A stretch of DNA of 64,000 nt from Mucilaginibacter celer. GTDB lineage: Bacteria > Bacteroidota > Bacteroidia > Sphingobacteriales > Sphingobacteriaceae. The stretch spans positions 4,216,001 through 4,280,000 of the forward strand of contig NZ_CP032869.1 of NCBI RefSeq assembly GCF_003576455.2. The letters run 5' to 3'. Of this stretch, positions 41,206 through 51,094 are shown piece by piece. The notes beneath the pieces were generated by a model that made no database searches, was not told where the DNA came from, and worked only from the letters and a program-made list of their open reading frames with translations. Within the stretch, counting starts at the first letter, position 1. Each line of letters starts with the position of its first letter. The position numbers were made by a program, and so were the translations under genes.

Positions 41206-42576
41206 TCATGAATATTTTGTTTTTGAGATGCCCAGTTTTTTCATTCTTGATCTTAAAGTGGATACATTGATGTTCATCATTTTGGCGGCCCCGTTTAATC
41301 CCTGAAGTTTCCCGTTACACTGATTGATTATGCTGATAATGTATTCACGCTCATTTTCTTCCATTGTTTTTGGCGCTGCAGCAGACAACACAGGGGCACT
41401 TTTTTGTTGAAATGACAACAGTTGGAGATCGGTCACTGTATCCCCCTTCGCCAGTAAAACGCTTCTGGCTATTATGTTTTCAAGTTCACGTATATTTCCG
41501 GGCCATGAATAATTCAGCATGGCATCAAGTGCCCCGGCACTTAGCCTGGTCACTGCCTTTTTTTCCTTTTGAGAATAAATCCGCAAAAAATGGTTTGCCA
41601 ATAACAACAGATCCTCTTTACGCTCGCGCAGGGGCGGCAAATGAACAGGAAATACGTAAAGCCGGTAAAAGAGGTCTAATCGGAAGCGGCCGGCAGCAAC
41701 TTCCTCTTCCAGGTTGCGGTTGGTGGCAGCAATAATACGCACATCTATTGCCTTTTTTTTTCCGCCTATCACATCAATTTCTTTTTCCTGTAAAACCCGC
41801 AGCAGTTTAATTTGCAGGTCCTGCGGCAATTCTCCTATTTCGTCTAAAAAAACAGTACCCTCGTTTGCCTGTTCAAATTTTCCCGTTCTTTTTTCCTGAG
41901 CCCCTGTAAAGGCACCTTTTTCGTGACCAAATAATTCAGATTCAACAAGGTTGGCAGGCAATGTGGCACAGTTTACCACGATATAAGGTTTATCCCGGCG
42001 TTGGGATATGCGGTGAATGCAGCGTGCCACCAATTCTTTGCCGGTGCCGCTTTCCCCTAAAATCAGTACTGATATAGAAGAATTACTTACTGTTTTTATA
42101 TTATTCAGCACTGCCGCCATAGCAGGGCTTTCGCCAATAATACCGGTTAAGCCATCGCCGGGAATCTCATTGGTTGAAAATTGATCTTTCGATATAACTT
42201 CCTGGTTTTGCTGATGGAGGTACAGCGCTACCTCTATAGCCACCAAAACATCTTTATCCCGGAAAGGCTTAACGATAAACCCATATGGCCGCGTGGTTTT
42301 TGCCGCATCCAGAATTTCTTTGCTGGAGTTGGCAGATATAAATATAAAAGCGATGTTTTCTGATCGTAAAATGCGGGCCAGGTCAATACCGCTCAGCTTG
42401 CCCTGTAACCGGATATCCAGCAGCACCAGGTTGGGCTTTTCTTTATTCTTGATCTTTATGGCTTCTTCTACAGTTGATGCTATTTCGCAAACAGCGTAGC
42501 CTGCTTTTTGAAGACTGATGCGCAGGCTGTTAGCTTCTATAAACTGGTCTTCAACAATGAGTATTTTGTTATTCAT
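41206..42576 (-). CDS. NtrC-type sigma-54-dependent response regulator
   Basis: 456 residues. Receiver domain (1-120) with D10 and the phospho-acceptor D54 (LVLLDIRLQG) and Lys in FIVKPFRD. AAA+ domain (about 145-385): Walker A GESGTGKE, the sigma-54 contact loop GAFTGA intact in FGHEKGAFTGAQEK, Walker B VFLDEIGELP, sensor R-finger region FYRLYVFPVHLPPLRER. A Fis-type HTH closes the protein (NGAAKMMNINVSTLRSRMKKLGI). Activates sigma-54 promoters when phosphorylated, presumably by the upstream kinase (15-bp gap). Confidence 0.95.
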   Translation of the reverse strand: MNNKILIVEDQFIEANSLRISLQKAGYAVCEIASTVEEAIKIKNKEKPNLVLLDIRLQGKLSGIDLARILRSENIAFIFISANSSKEILDAAKTTRPYGFIVKPFRDKDVLVAIEVALYLHQQNQEVISKDQFSTNEIPGDGLTGIIGESPAMAAVLNNIKTVSNSSISVLILGESGTGKELVARCIHRISQRRDKPYIVVNCATLPANLVESELFGHEKGAFTGAQEKRTGKFEQANEGTVFLDEIGELPQDLQIKLLRVLQEKEIDVIGGKKKAIDVRIIAATNRNLEEEVAAGRFRLDLFYRLYVFPVHLPPLRERKEDLLLLANHFLRIYSQKEKKAVTRLSAGALDAMLNYSWPGNIRELENIIARSVLLAKGDTVTDLQLLSFQQKSAPVLSAAAPKTMEENEREYIISIINQCNGKLQGLNGAAKMMNINVSTLRSRMKKLGISKTKYS

Positions 42577-42591
42577 AAATGACGTGCTGGT

Positions 42592-44958
42592 TTAAGCCGG
42601 GTTTATTAAATCCTCTGTTAAAATATTGGCATATTCTATAGCCTGTTTTTTAAACAAAATGGTGATTTTAACACCATGACTGCCTTTTATACTAACCTCA
42701 CCCCGGATTTCTTTAGTAAGGCCCCTGATTAATTGCAACCCAAGTGAAACAGGGTTTGCGTTTATTGAATTTTTGTCCATTCCTACGCCGTTATCAGATA
42801 ATTCTAACCTCAATAAATCGTCCTGATTACGCAGGCTTACCGTAATTTCACCCGCCCCCTCTCCCGGAAATGCGTATTTAATGGAGTTGGTCACGGCCTC
42901 GTTGATGATCAGGGCAATAGGTATAGCAACGGATGCATCGAGGTCGATATCATCAATTTTTTCATTAAAAATAATTTTGTTGGAGCTGTCAAAACTGTCT
43001 TTCAGATGCTTGATCAGTTCGGGGATATAATTTGCCATATTAATCTGCTGAACATCTTCGCCGCGATACAGTTTTTGATGGATCAAAGACATGGTGTAAA
43101 TACGATTCTGACTTGTTTGTATTGCTTTTAAGGCGTCATTTTCAAGGTATGCAGCCTGCGATTGCAGCAAGCTGATAATGGTTTGCAGGTTATTTTTTAC
43201 CCGGTGATGCACTTCTTTGATCAGCCATTCCTTTTCCCGTAGTAAAAGTTCCAGGTGCCTGTTTTTCTGATTGATCAGTACATTTTGCGAGGCAATCACT
43301 TCATTGTCTTTCACAGTGGCCTGGTTGGCCCGCTTTTTACTCCGGTACTGGTTGTACAGCAGGCCTGTAAAAATTAATAACACCACTATTGCTGCAATGA
43401 TGATATTCTTTTCCATCCTGGATTGCTTTAGCTTAATCTGCTCCAGCTTATAATTCTGATTGAGTAGGGTAATATGCTGATCTTTTATTTTTAATGCATC
43501 TTCCTTTTCTTTTACACCGTATTGCACCTCCAGCCGCCTCACCTCCTTGTTCTGCTCCTGTCTCAAATTAAATTCTTCCAGCCCGCGATAATCAGACAAA
43601 TGCTTAATTGCCGAACGGTAATCTCCGGTAGCAGAATCGGCCAGAAAAGCCATATAATTAAGATGGCTAATTACACTTGAAGCAATCGGAGGGCCTTTAT
43701 ATGTCGAAATAATATTAAAAAACTTATTTAAAATAGGTTTCGCCTTCGCATATTGCCCGGATTCGACGTAAAGCTGGCCGAGATTGGAGTAGATCCCATT
43801 ATTGATCGTATTTTGCTTTTTATTCAAATTCAGGGCAATTTCGAAATATTTTGCAGCCATATCATAAGCTTTCATATCCCTGTAAATATTTCCGATCATG
43901 AGGACATCGTCAATTTTATCATCAACACTGACCAGGGGGTACTCCTGATCTGTTTTCCTGATATAATTTAGCGCTTCCCTGTACCTTTTCATTTTACGCA
44001 ATGCAATAACAGGCATTCCAAGTACATCGGCCCGGTCGGCTAAGCTTATTTGTCCCGGATGTACTTTAAAATGAGTGATAGCTAATAGCGCGTAATCAAG
44101 ACTTTTTTGATAATCCTCATTGTTGCCGGTAATAACCGAACGCCAGTAATAAAAGTCGCCGGCAACTGTAGTGTCGCCTGTTTCCTGCATACTTTCAATA
44201 GTCTTGATCGAATAATAGTCCGCTTTGTCCGGCTTTCCCGCCCTGTAACTAATAACCGCCAAAGGATGATAGACGTATTGCAACTTTCGGTATTTTATGG
44301 CATTATATTTTTTCAAAACTTCAAGGAGCTCGGCTTCGGCTGTATGGCTTCCCTTACTATAATGCACCAGGGCCATGTAACTCAACGCCAAAATTTCGTA
44401 TTGAGGCAAATGAAGTTGGATGCTTAATTTTTTTGCCTGTTCAGCAAAAAAAATTGCTTTAGGCCAGTCTTCCTCTTTCTTATCTCCCTCCCTCTCCCAG
44501 TATTTATAACTTAAATTCAGTAATAACTTCAATTTTGAAGTATCGTTGAGCAAACCAAGAATACTTTCTGCAGATTTCATATTGTTTTCAAGTGTAAAAA
44601 TCTCCGCTGTAAAAAGTTGAGCATTATTATACAGGGAGTCATTACGTAAGCGGGCACTCAATTTAGTCGCAGCATTAGCAAAGTCCATTGCGCGGTTAAA
44701 ATCGGCCTGCTTTCTTACCGGCCTGTAAGAATATATATTTGCCAGATCGAGCAGTATAGCTACCCTGTTTTTATCAGGCTTGCTGTTTTTTAAAGAAATC
44801 GCCAGTTTACTTTCATTTGCCGGGTTTACCGGCATCGGGGCCGGATAATACTGTGCTGAACCCCTAACATGGAACATGAGCAGCAAAATGCTTAGCACAA
44901 AACTTTTTGTAAAGATGCAGGGCATCTTTTTTGATACGCTCTTTTTATTCACTTCCAT
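42592..44958 (-). CDS. TPR-containing membrane histidine kinase (HisKA_2 type)
   Basis: 788 residues. An N-terminal signal-like segment, then a large sensor region made of TPR helices (about residues 60-480), a short coiled coil, one TM helix (IIIAAIVVLLIFTGLLYN, near 530), a coiled linker, the dimerisation/phospho-acceptor helix EVHHRVKNNLQTIISLLQSQ (HisKA_2) and an HATPase domain (IINEAVTNSIKYAFPG, SDNGVGMD). TPRs are predicted outside the membrane. It is the likely partner of the sigma-54 response regulator encoded 15 bp downstream. Signal unknown. Confidence 0.92.
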   Translation of the reverse strand: MEVNKKSVSKKMPCIFTKSFVLSILLLMFHVRGSAQYYPAPMPVNPANESKLAISLKNSKPDKNRVAILLDLANIYSYRPVRKQADFNRAMDFANAATKLSARLRNDSLYNNAQLFTAEIFTLENNMKSAESILGLLNDTSKLKLLLNLSYKYWEREGDKKEEDWPKAIFFAEQAKKLSIQLHLPQYEILALSYMALVHYSKGSHTAEAELLEVLKKYNAIKYRKLQYVYHPLAVISYRAGKPDKADYYSIKTIESMQETGDTTVAGDFYYWRSVITGNNEDYQKSLDYALLAITHFKVHPGQISLADRADVLGMPVIALRKMKRYREALNYIRKTDQEYPLVSVDDKIDDVLMIGNIYRDMKAYDMAAKYFEIALNLNKKQNTINNGIYSNLGQLYVESGQYAKAKPILNKFFNIISTYKGPPIASSVISHLNYMAFLADSATGDYRSAIKHLSDYRGLEEFNLRQEQNKEVRRLEVQYGVKEKEDALKIKDQHITLLNQNYKLEQIKLKQSRMEKNIIIAAIVVLLIFTGLLYNQYRSKKRANQATVKDNEVIASQNVLINQKNRHLELLLREKEWLIKEVHHRVKNNLQTIISLLQSQAAYLENDALKAIQTSQNRIYTMSLIHQKLYRGEDVQQINMANYIPELIKHLKDSFDSSNKIIFNEKIDDIDLDASVAIPIALIINEAVTNSIKYAFPGEGAGEITVSLRNQDDLLRLELSDNGVGMDKNSINANPVSLGLQLIRGLTKEIRGEVSIKGSHGVKITILFKKQAIEYANILTEDLINPA

Positions 44959-45694
44959 ATTTTTTACCCATGCCCGTACCGGGAAAAGGGATAACCAATG
45001 TAAAACTACTCATCTTCCGAGATTAAAAACAGGGTGCCTCTGAAAGACCAAACTATGTTTTAGCGATATCGGCATTACCTATATCTTCGCCTAAGCACCG
45101 GGACACCGTTAGCATATCATAACCCGCACTAACGCGCTCTTATTTTACCCGAAGCGTCACCTTTTAATATCCGCTAAGCTCCTGGCGGCTTCACATAATA
45201 TAATTTCGTGCCACTTATTAAAACCCTGAAGATCAGAACACAAATCCCGCCTTTCCATATCGATATTTCAACAAACGCACACCTTGTATTGATATTTCAA
45301 GAGTAACATGTTGTTTCTTTTTAAACGCAGATCAAATTGTTTTTAGGTGTAACCGACAATTTACCTGGCAGGCACGCGCCTTTTAATACGCTTATTTGAG
45401 CTCCAAACTTCAACTCTACTCCCTGTTGATATTTCAAATGCAACTCATGTAGCGTTGTAATACCAAGAGTTTGATTTGAAACAAAACAAACACAACAAAT
45501 TGATTATCAATACAATAAATTACTGGCATAAAATTTAATTAGAAGCATCTGATCTTCTTGCCTGGCGTATGACGGATTAAATGATGAGTTGGTTTAGCGC
45601 AATCCGTTGCTCAGGCAAAAAGCCTTATGTAAGCTCAACCGGTTGAGCCCGCAGATAAAAATACGAATAACAAAATCCTAAGAAACATTAAGCT
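44959..45694. other. 0.74-kb gene-free region with a triplicated motif
   Basis: No ORF over 60 codons with family resemblance. A 12-bp motif occurs three times: TCGATATTTCAA (45260-45271) and TTGATATTTCAA (45289-45300 and 45426-45437), spaced 29 and 137 bp. The long leader separates the divergent kinase gene from the Crp/Fnr gene. Confidence 0.5.
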
Positions 45695-46348
45695 ATGAGA
45701 TGCACTTATCCAATTAACACAATACCCTTACTCAATTACATCCAAAAGATGATAAGCCTGGATGATGCGGCGATTGAAGTAATTTTAAACAGCTGCAAAG
45801 AGGTGCTGATTCCAAAGGGGCAAACTATATTTAAAGATGGAGAAATTGCAAAATATTTCTATTTCATCATATCAGGTAAAGCGCGGTCATATTACGCCGA
45901 TCGTGCGGGCAAAACCATAACCTGGGCTTTTCATTTTAATGAAACTCAAAGCGATTTTAAAAACCTTTTTATTGTAGATTATAAAAGTTTTCTGACGCAG
46001 ACACCCGGAAACCTGTATATCGAAGCCCTTACCGATATCCGGGCTATTAGAATTGGTACCCGTGGATTTAATCTCAATGCTGATCATGTACCTGTATTAG
46101 AAAAATGCGTACAAAAACTGAAAGAGCATTCATTAATTGCGGCCTATAACCGGATATTTCATCTGCTCACCCTATCTGCCAGCGACAGATATAACCACCT
46201 ATTGAGCAATGAGCCTCACTTATTGCAAATGTTTGCTGATAAATACCTGGCCTCTTATTTGGGTATCGAACCTCCATCGTTAAGCAGGATAAGAAAAAAT
46301 CTTAAATCGACACCGGTTCAGCCAAGAACATTATCCATTGCCGGATAA
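45695..46348 (+). CDS. Crp/Fnr family transcriptional regulator
   Basis: 217 residues. cNMP-binding-like domain (VLIPKGQTIFKDGEIAKYFYFIISGKARSYYADRAGK), a dimer helix, and an HTH near the C-terminus with MFADKYLASYLGIEPPSLSRIRKNL. The recognition-helix region PSLSRIRK is the same as in the protein at 50363 and differs from that at 32666. No cysteines for an Fe-S cluster of the FNR type. Transcribed toward the large sigma-54 activator gene (266-bp gap). A candidate to bind the shared promoter palindrome. Confidence 0.92.
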   Translation: MRCTYPINTIPLLNYIQKMISLDDAAIEVILNSCKEVLIPKGQTIFKDGEIAKYFYFIISGKARSYYADRAGKTITWAFHFNETQSDFKNLFIVDYKSFLTQTPGNLYIEALTDIRAIRIGTRGFNLNADHVPVLEKCVQKLKEHSLIAAYNRIFHLLTLSASDRYNHLLSNEPHLLQMFADKYLASYLGIEPPSLSRIRKNLKSTPVQPRTLSIAG

Positions 46349-46614
46349 TAGCAGATACAAAATGCCAGGATAATGTTTTCCGGCAACTTATTGGCGTTTC
46401 CGCAGCCAAAGCACAGATGCCGTGATATTTCACGGAAAATAAAAATAAAAGGGATATACCACGGCGTTTTTTCAACTTAAAAAACACAAAATACTGGCTA
46501 TAAATAATTTAAATACATGGCATGAAATTTATAAACTCCCTGCATAAAAAGAATCGTCAAGGTACTTACGGATGAAACTCAGGGATTTTATTTTTCACGC
46601 TTGGTAAATAAATT

Positions 46615-49600
46615 ATGACGGAAGGACTACCAGGGAAATTTAACACACAGGATCAGATTATCACGCAGTTGGGCTGGGAAATTGCATCGATAAAAAACAG
46701 GGATCAATTAAACAATCTGCTGGGCAGCTCTTTAAAGCGGATTGTTGAATACCAGTATACCACCATTTTTATGCATGGTGACGATGGAAAAGAACTTATC
46801 AATTTTTTACAGCAATCTGGCGACAAAGAAAACCCGAATCAATTTTCTGAGCGCATTTTTAACGGCAAGATACCTTTTGGTCATGATATCAATCCCCCCC
46901 AGGTGCAGCCCCCGCAACCAATAATTGATTTTGATGAACTTGTACTGAATGGAAACGCCGGTCCATACCTCATAAACGGGGAGATTGACGAAACTTTTGA
47001 CTTCTATACCTTTAATTTACGCCAGGGAACTGCAATTATTGGCGTGTGGGTGATGCTGTTAAAGAAAGCTGATGGAAAGCATTTTGACATGGGCGCTCTT
47101 TGTAACCAGATAGCTTCCTACTTAACCTTCGCGGTGCTTAATATCAAAGCGCAGGAAGAAATTGATAACCGTGATAAAGAACGGGAAATTATATTATCTC
47201 TTAACATAGATTTTGCAACCATTAGGGAGAAAAAAGACCTCCTCCGGATTATTCACTATAAACTTCGGAGTCTTTTCAACTTCAGCCATCATTGGGTGGC
47301 AACCGTAAATGATGATGAGCTTACGCTGAGCACGTTTATGCAGGATACTGAATCTAAAACCAAATTTCATCCTAAATATAAACAGGTTACTTATGCAAAA
47401 TACACCATTGCCGATCAGATTTTCAATAAGGTGATTTTGGCAAGTGAACCTCAGGTATTTGACCTGGAACAGCTTTCGGCGAGAGGGACTATCCCCGAGT
47501 ATTTGCAAATCAATTATGAATGTGGTATCAGAAAGGTAATTATGCAAAGCCTGGAAATTGCAGGCCGGTTTATCGGCGTTTGGGCGCTATGCCTTGGCGA
47601 GCAGGATGAAGTAGACCATCGGTATATAAATATTGTGAGAGATATAGCCAATCAGTTTTCTATCGCAGTTGGTAATATCATTGCCAATGAAACAATTCAG
47701 GCCAGGCAATCAGAGCAAGGCTTATTATTAAACTTAAGCTATGATATAACTTCTATCAAAGATAAAAAGGACCTCCTGCAGATTATACAGGTCAACCTAA
47801 AAAGACTATTTAAATTTCAGAACATCGTTATCATGGTATTGAACAATGATGATCAAACCCATGATATATTTCTTTCAACGGATTTAGCTTTTACTAAAGA
47901 AAATCTGGCCCGGTATAGCAACGGGCCGGTTCGTTTTGAATACAACGACGGCTACTTTAACAGGGTGATGGAAGCAGATGGAATAGTGCATTTTAACCTG
48001 GATAAAATTGCCGACCTTACGCAAGAGCCCGCCTGTTTGCAGTATCTCCATCAATCAGGGATCAGAAAGCGGATTGGCATTGCGCTGAGAGAAGACAACC
48101 GCAACATTGGGGTGCTTTATATCAACCTGGAAAACAACTTCGATTATTCAGACCGGGTATTAGACCTTGTTAAAGGTGTTTCCTATCAAATATCCGCAGC
48201 GGTATCCAATATCCTGGCAAATGAAGAAATTTTAAAAAAAGATAAAGAACGAGATTTGCTTTTATCGCTAAGTGTGGATATTGCTTCGGTACGCAGCAAT
48301 AGCGAATTACTGAATGTGATAAGCCAGCGATTAAAATACCTGTTAAAGTTTTCGCATACCGGTGTGGTAACCATTAATGACGACGCCACGGTAAGCAGGT
48401 TTCTTCGTGATCCGGAGGCGAAATCTATTACTCACCCGCAATACATGCAGGCCGATCAAATGAAGTACCCGATCCAGGATAATATTTTGGACAAATGTAT
48501 CATCACTCCCGAACCACTACTTTTCAACCTCAGGGAACTGACGGAGACCGCCAACGGAGAATTACCATTGTACCTGAAAATTAATTATGAATCGGGCCTA
48601 AAGAACATGGTTGTGATCCGGTTTTCAAAGGACGACCGGGCTTTCGGATTTTGGATACTCCTTTACGATCAGGATATTGTATGGGATATAGGCCTGCAAA
48701 ATTTGATTAAAGGCTTATCCCATCAAATATCAATCGCGGTATCCAACATTATTGCCAATAATGAAATTTCGAGGCGGGAGGAGGAAAAATCAAGATTGCT
48801 GGCTTTCAGTAATGCTATCGCTTCGGTGAAAACCACGCGGGAAGTATCTACCATTATCAATACGCAGTTCATGGATTGGGGAATAAAAGGTTACAGTATG
48901 CATATCATCAATGATGATAAAACCACACATAGGCCCTACTTATATGATTCAAGTGCAGAATGGACAAATTTCCCTAATTATAACGCGCTGGTAACGGGGA
49001 TATATGCTGTTAATGACAATGTGATGGATGTGATGATCAGGGCAGGCAAGCCGATGATGCACAACATACCTAAACTGGCGGAGATGAAAAACGCCCCAAA
49101 GTACACCCAATTTTGGAAAGAGATCGGCCTGATAGACATCATGAGCATTCCGGTACGTTTGGGAGACGAATTAATAGGCGTTTTGTTTCTCGACTTTTCA
49201 GACTCCTTTAAAGCGCTTCCCGATCAGCTTAGCCTGCTTAATAGTATTTGTTCTCAGCTGGCCATAACGGTGGCTAATCTATCAGCAAACGAAAAAATAA
49301 GCAAACAGCTTGGCGAGATCAATAAATATAAACAGCAGTTGGAGGAGGAAAAGATCTATCTTAAAGAAGAAATAGAAACAACCCAGAATTATGGCGATAT
49401 CATTGGCGAAAGCCCGGTGATTAAGAAAATATTCAAATTAGTTTCCCAGGTCGCCTCTTCGGATAGCACGGCATTGATATTGGGCGAAACAGGCACGGGT
49501 AAAGAATTGATTGCAAGGGCCATTCACAATAACTCGCCACGAAAAAACAAGCTGATGGTAAAGGTGAACTGCGCTGCCCTCCCGCCTAACCTGATAGAAA

Positions 49601-50337
49601 GTGAATTATTCGGGCATGAACGCGGAAGTTTTACAGGTGCTACCGAACAACGTTTAGGGAAATTTGAACTGGCCAACAACAGCACCCTTTTTTTGGATGA
49701 AATTGGAGAAATGCCCCTGGATTTACAGGTGAAGTTGCTTCGTGCCTTACAGGAAAAAGAAATTGAACGGGTGGGCGGGCGAAAAACGATCAGGGTTGAT
49801 GTAAGGATAGTTGCAGCAACAAACCGCGATCTGGAAAAAGAAGTTGCTGAGGGAAGATTTAGAAGCGATCTGTATTACCGTCTGAATATATTCCCGATCT
49901 ACTTACCGGCACTTCGCGACCGGCGGGAGGATATTCCGCTGTTGGCAAGCTATTTTATTCGCCGGTTTGCAAAAAAGGCAGGCAGGCAAATTACAACTTT
50001 AAGCAGCCGTGCTTTACAGGATCTGATCTCCTATCATTGGCCGGGCAATATCCGCGAACTTGAACACCTGATTGAACGCAGCGTGCTTATTTCGTCGGGA
50101 GATACCATTAAACAGGTTCATCTTCCTTCAACCAAACATACCGCAACGGTTGCCAATCCGGATGAAGTGTCGTTAAAAACCATTGATGAAAATGAACGGG
50201 ATCATATTTTACGCATATTAAAATATTGCGGTGGTAAATTGGCCGGCGATAGCGGCGCAGCCCGCATTCTTGGCGTGCCGGCAGGTACGCTTTATTCTAA
50301 AATGAAAAGGCTTCAAATTAAGCGGGAACATTTTTAA
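46615..50337 (+). CDS. five-GAF sigma-54-type transcriptional activator
   Basis: 1240 residues. Five GAF-like repeats of about 178 residues begin near residues 8, 189, 367, 544 and 722, each with an opening helix of the form L-L-x-L-S/N-x-D-I-A-S-I/V-x-x-K/N-x-x-L-L. A coiled coil (about 893-925) precedes the AAA+ domain (926-1160): GETGTGKE, the loop GSFTGA near residue 1003 (Ser in place of the usual Ala), Walker B LFLDEIGEMP, LRDRREDIPLL. A Fis-like HTH ends the protein (GAARILGVPAGTLYSKMKRL). FhlA-like in layout but with many more sensory units. Confidence 0.92.
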   Translation: MTEGLPGKFNTQDQIITQLGWEIASIKNRDQLNNLLGSSLKRIVEYQYTTIFMHGDDGKELINFLQQSGDKENPNQFSERIFNGKIPFGHDINPPQVQPPQPIIDFDELVLNGNAGPYLINGEIDETFDFYTFNLRQGTAIIGVWVMLLKKADGKHFDMGALCNQIASYLTFAVLNIKAQEEIDNRDKEREIILSLNIDFATIREKKDLLRIIHYKLRSLFNFSHHWVATVNDDELTLSTFMQDTESKTKFHPKYKQVTYAKYTIADQIFNKVILASEPQVFDLEQLSARGTIPEYLQINYECGIRKVIMQSLEIAGRFIGVWALCLGEQDEVDHRYINIVRDIANQFSIAVGNIIANETIQARQSEQGLLLNLSYDITSIKDKKDLLQIIQVNLKRLFKFQNIVIMVLNNDDQTHDIFLSTDLAFTKENLARYSNGPVRFEYNDGYFNRVMEADGIVHFNLDKIADLTQEPACLQYLHQSGIRKRIGIALREDNRNIGVLYINLENNFDYSDRVLDLVKGVSYQISAAVSNILANEEILKKDKERDLLLSLSVDIASVRSNSELLNVISQRLKYLLKFSHTGVVTINDDATVSRFLRDPEAKSITHPQYMQADQMKYPIQDNILDKCIITPEPLLFNLRELTETANGELPLYLKINYESGLKNMVVIRFSKDDRAFGFWILLYDQDIVWDIGLQNLIKGLSHQISIAVSNIIANNEISRREEEKSRLLAFSNAIASVKTTREVSTIINTQFMDWGIKGYSMHIINDDKTTHRPYLYDSSAEWTNFPNYNALVTGIYAVNDNVMDVMIRAGKPMMHNIPKLAEMKNAPKYTQFWKEIGLIDIMSIPVRLGDELIGVLFLDFSDSFKALPDQLSLLNSICSQLAITVANLSANEKISKQLGEINKYKQQLEEEKIYLKEEIETTQNYGDIIGESPVIKKIFKLVSQVASSDSTALILGETGTGKELIARAIHNNSPRKNKLMVKVNCAALPPNLIESELFGHERGSFTGATEQRLGKFELANNSTLFLDEIGEMPLDLQVKLLRALQEKEIERVGGRKTIRVDVRIVAATNRDLEKEVAEGRFRSDLYYRLNIFPIYLPALRDRREDIPLLASYFIRRFAKKAGRQITTLSSRALQDLISYHWPGNIRELEHLIERSVLISSGDTIKQVHLPSTKHTATVANPDEVSLKTIDENERDHILRILKYCGGKLAGDSGAARILGVPAGTLYSKMKRLQIKREHF

Positions 50338-50362
50338 ATATCCCGTTTATCTTTCGCATTGG

Positions 50363-50959
50363 TTATTTTCCAACCATTCTTTTACGAATGCGGCTTAGCG
50401 ACGGCCCCTGGATGCCCAGGTAAGAAGCGATATGATAAAGTGGTACCGAATTAAAAATATTCGGATGCTTCTCCATCATCTCCCGGTAACGGTCTTCAGG
50501 TGTTTTAAACAAAAATCCTTCTGTATTAACCATAACCTCGTGAAAGGCTGTCTCAGCTACTATTCTTCCAAAACGTTCCCACGAGTGCGACTGCCTGTAA
50601 AGTTCATTCAGATGATCAATATGGATATATAAGATGAGCGAATCAACCATCGCTTCGGTATAATAATCGCAGGCCGTTTGAGCCAAAAAGCTTTTATAAG
50701 ATGCTACAAACTGATTATCAGTAAAAAACAGCATATTCTTTTCTTCGCCGGTATCGCTGTTTACCCGGTAGATCCTGAACACGCCGGTAATCACAAACCC
50801 AAGATGCTTGCAAACATTTTTGTATTCATTGTAAAACTCACCTTTTTTATACTGCTTTAATTTCCAATAAGGCAATGAAAGATCGAATGCTTCCGGTTTC
50901 ATACCGGCAGATCCTAAAATTGTTCGTAGTATTTCAATCTCCGTTCCGTTTGCTGACAT
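50363..50959 (-). CDS. Crp/Fnr family transcriptional regulator
   Basis: 198 residues. cNMP-binding-like fold (LKQYKKGEFYNEYKNVCKHLGFVITGVFRIYRVNSDTGEEKNMLFF) and C-terminal HTH with YHIASYLGIQGPSLSRIRKRM. Divergent from the lipoprotein hydrolase gene; the intervening 213 bp contains shared promoter module 3. It is therefore the best positional candidate for the activator of that module. The ligand is unknown. Confidence 0.92.
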   Translation of the reverse strand: MSANGTEIEILRTILGSAGMKPEAFDLSLPYWKLKQYKKGEFYNEYKNVCKHLGFVITGVFRIYRVNSDTGEEKNMLFFTDNQFVASYKSFLAQTACDYYTEAMVDSLILYIHIDHLNELYRQSHSWERFGRIVAETAFHEVMVNTEGFLFKTPEDRYREMMEKHPNIFNSVPLYHIASYLGIQGPSLSRIRKRMVGK

Positions 50960-51094
50960 GCGATAAAAATATCAATTTTATTAACACCGATAAACTAATA
51001 CGCCGCCTAAATCAACAGCTATCGTTATTACCTATCAATTGTTATTCGGGTTGCTTTACCGGGTAATCTTTTAACGGGCTTAAGCTATTTTTCG

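Noticed and set aside
45200..45390. Sigma-54 promoters (GGCACG and, on the minus strand, TGGCACG) upstream of the Crp/Fnr gene
   Set aside because: The -24 halves look right but no TTGC-type -12 half lies at the required spacing.
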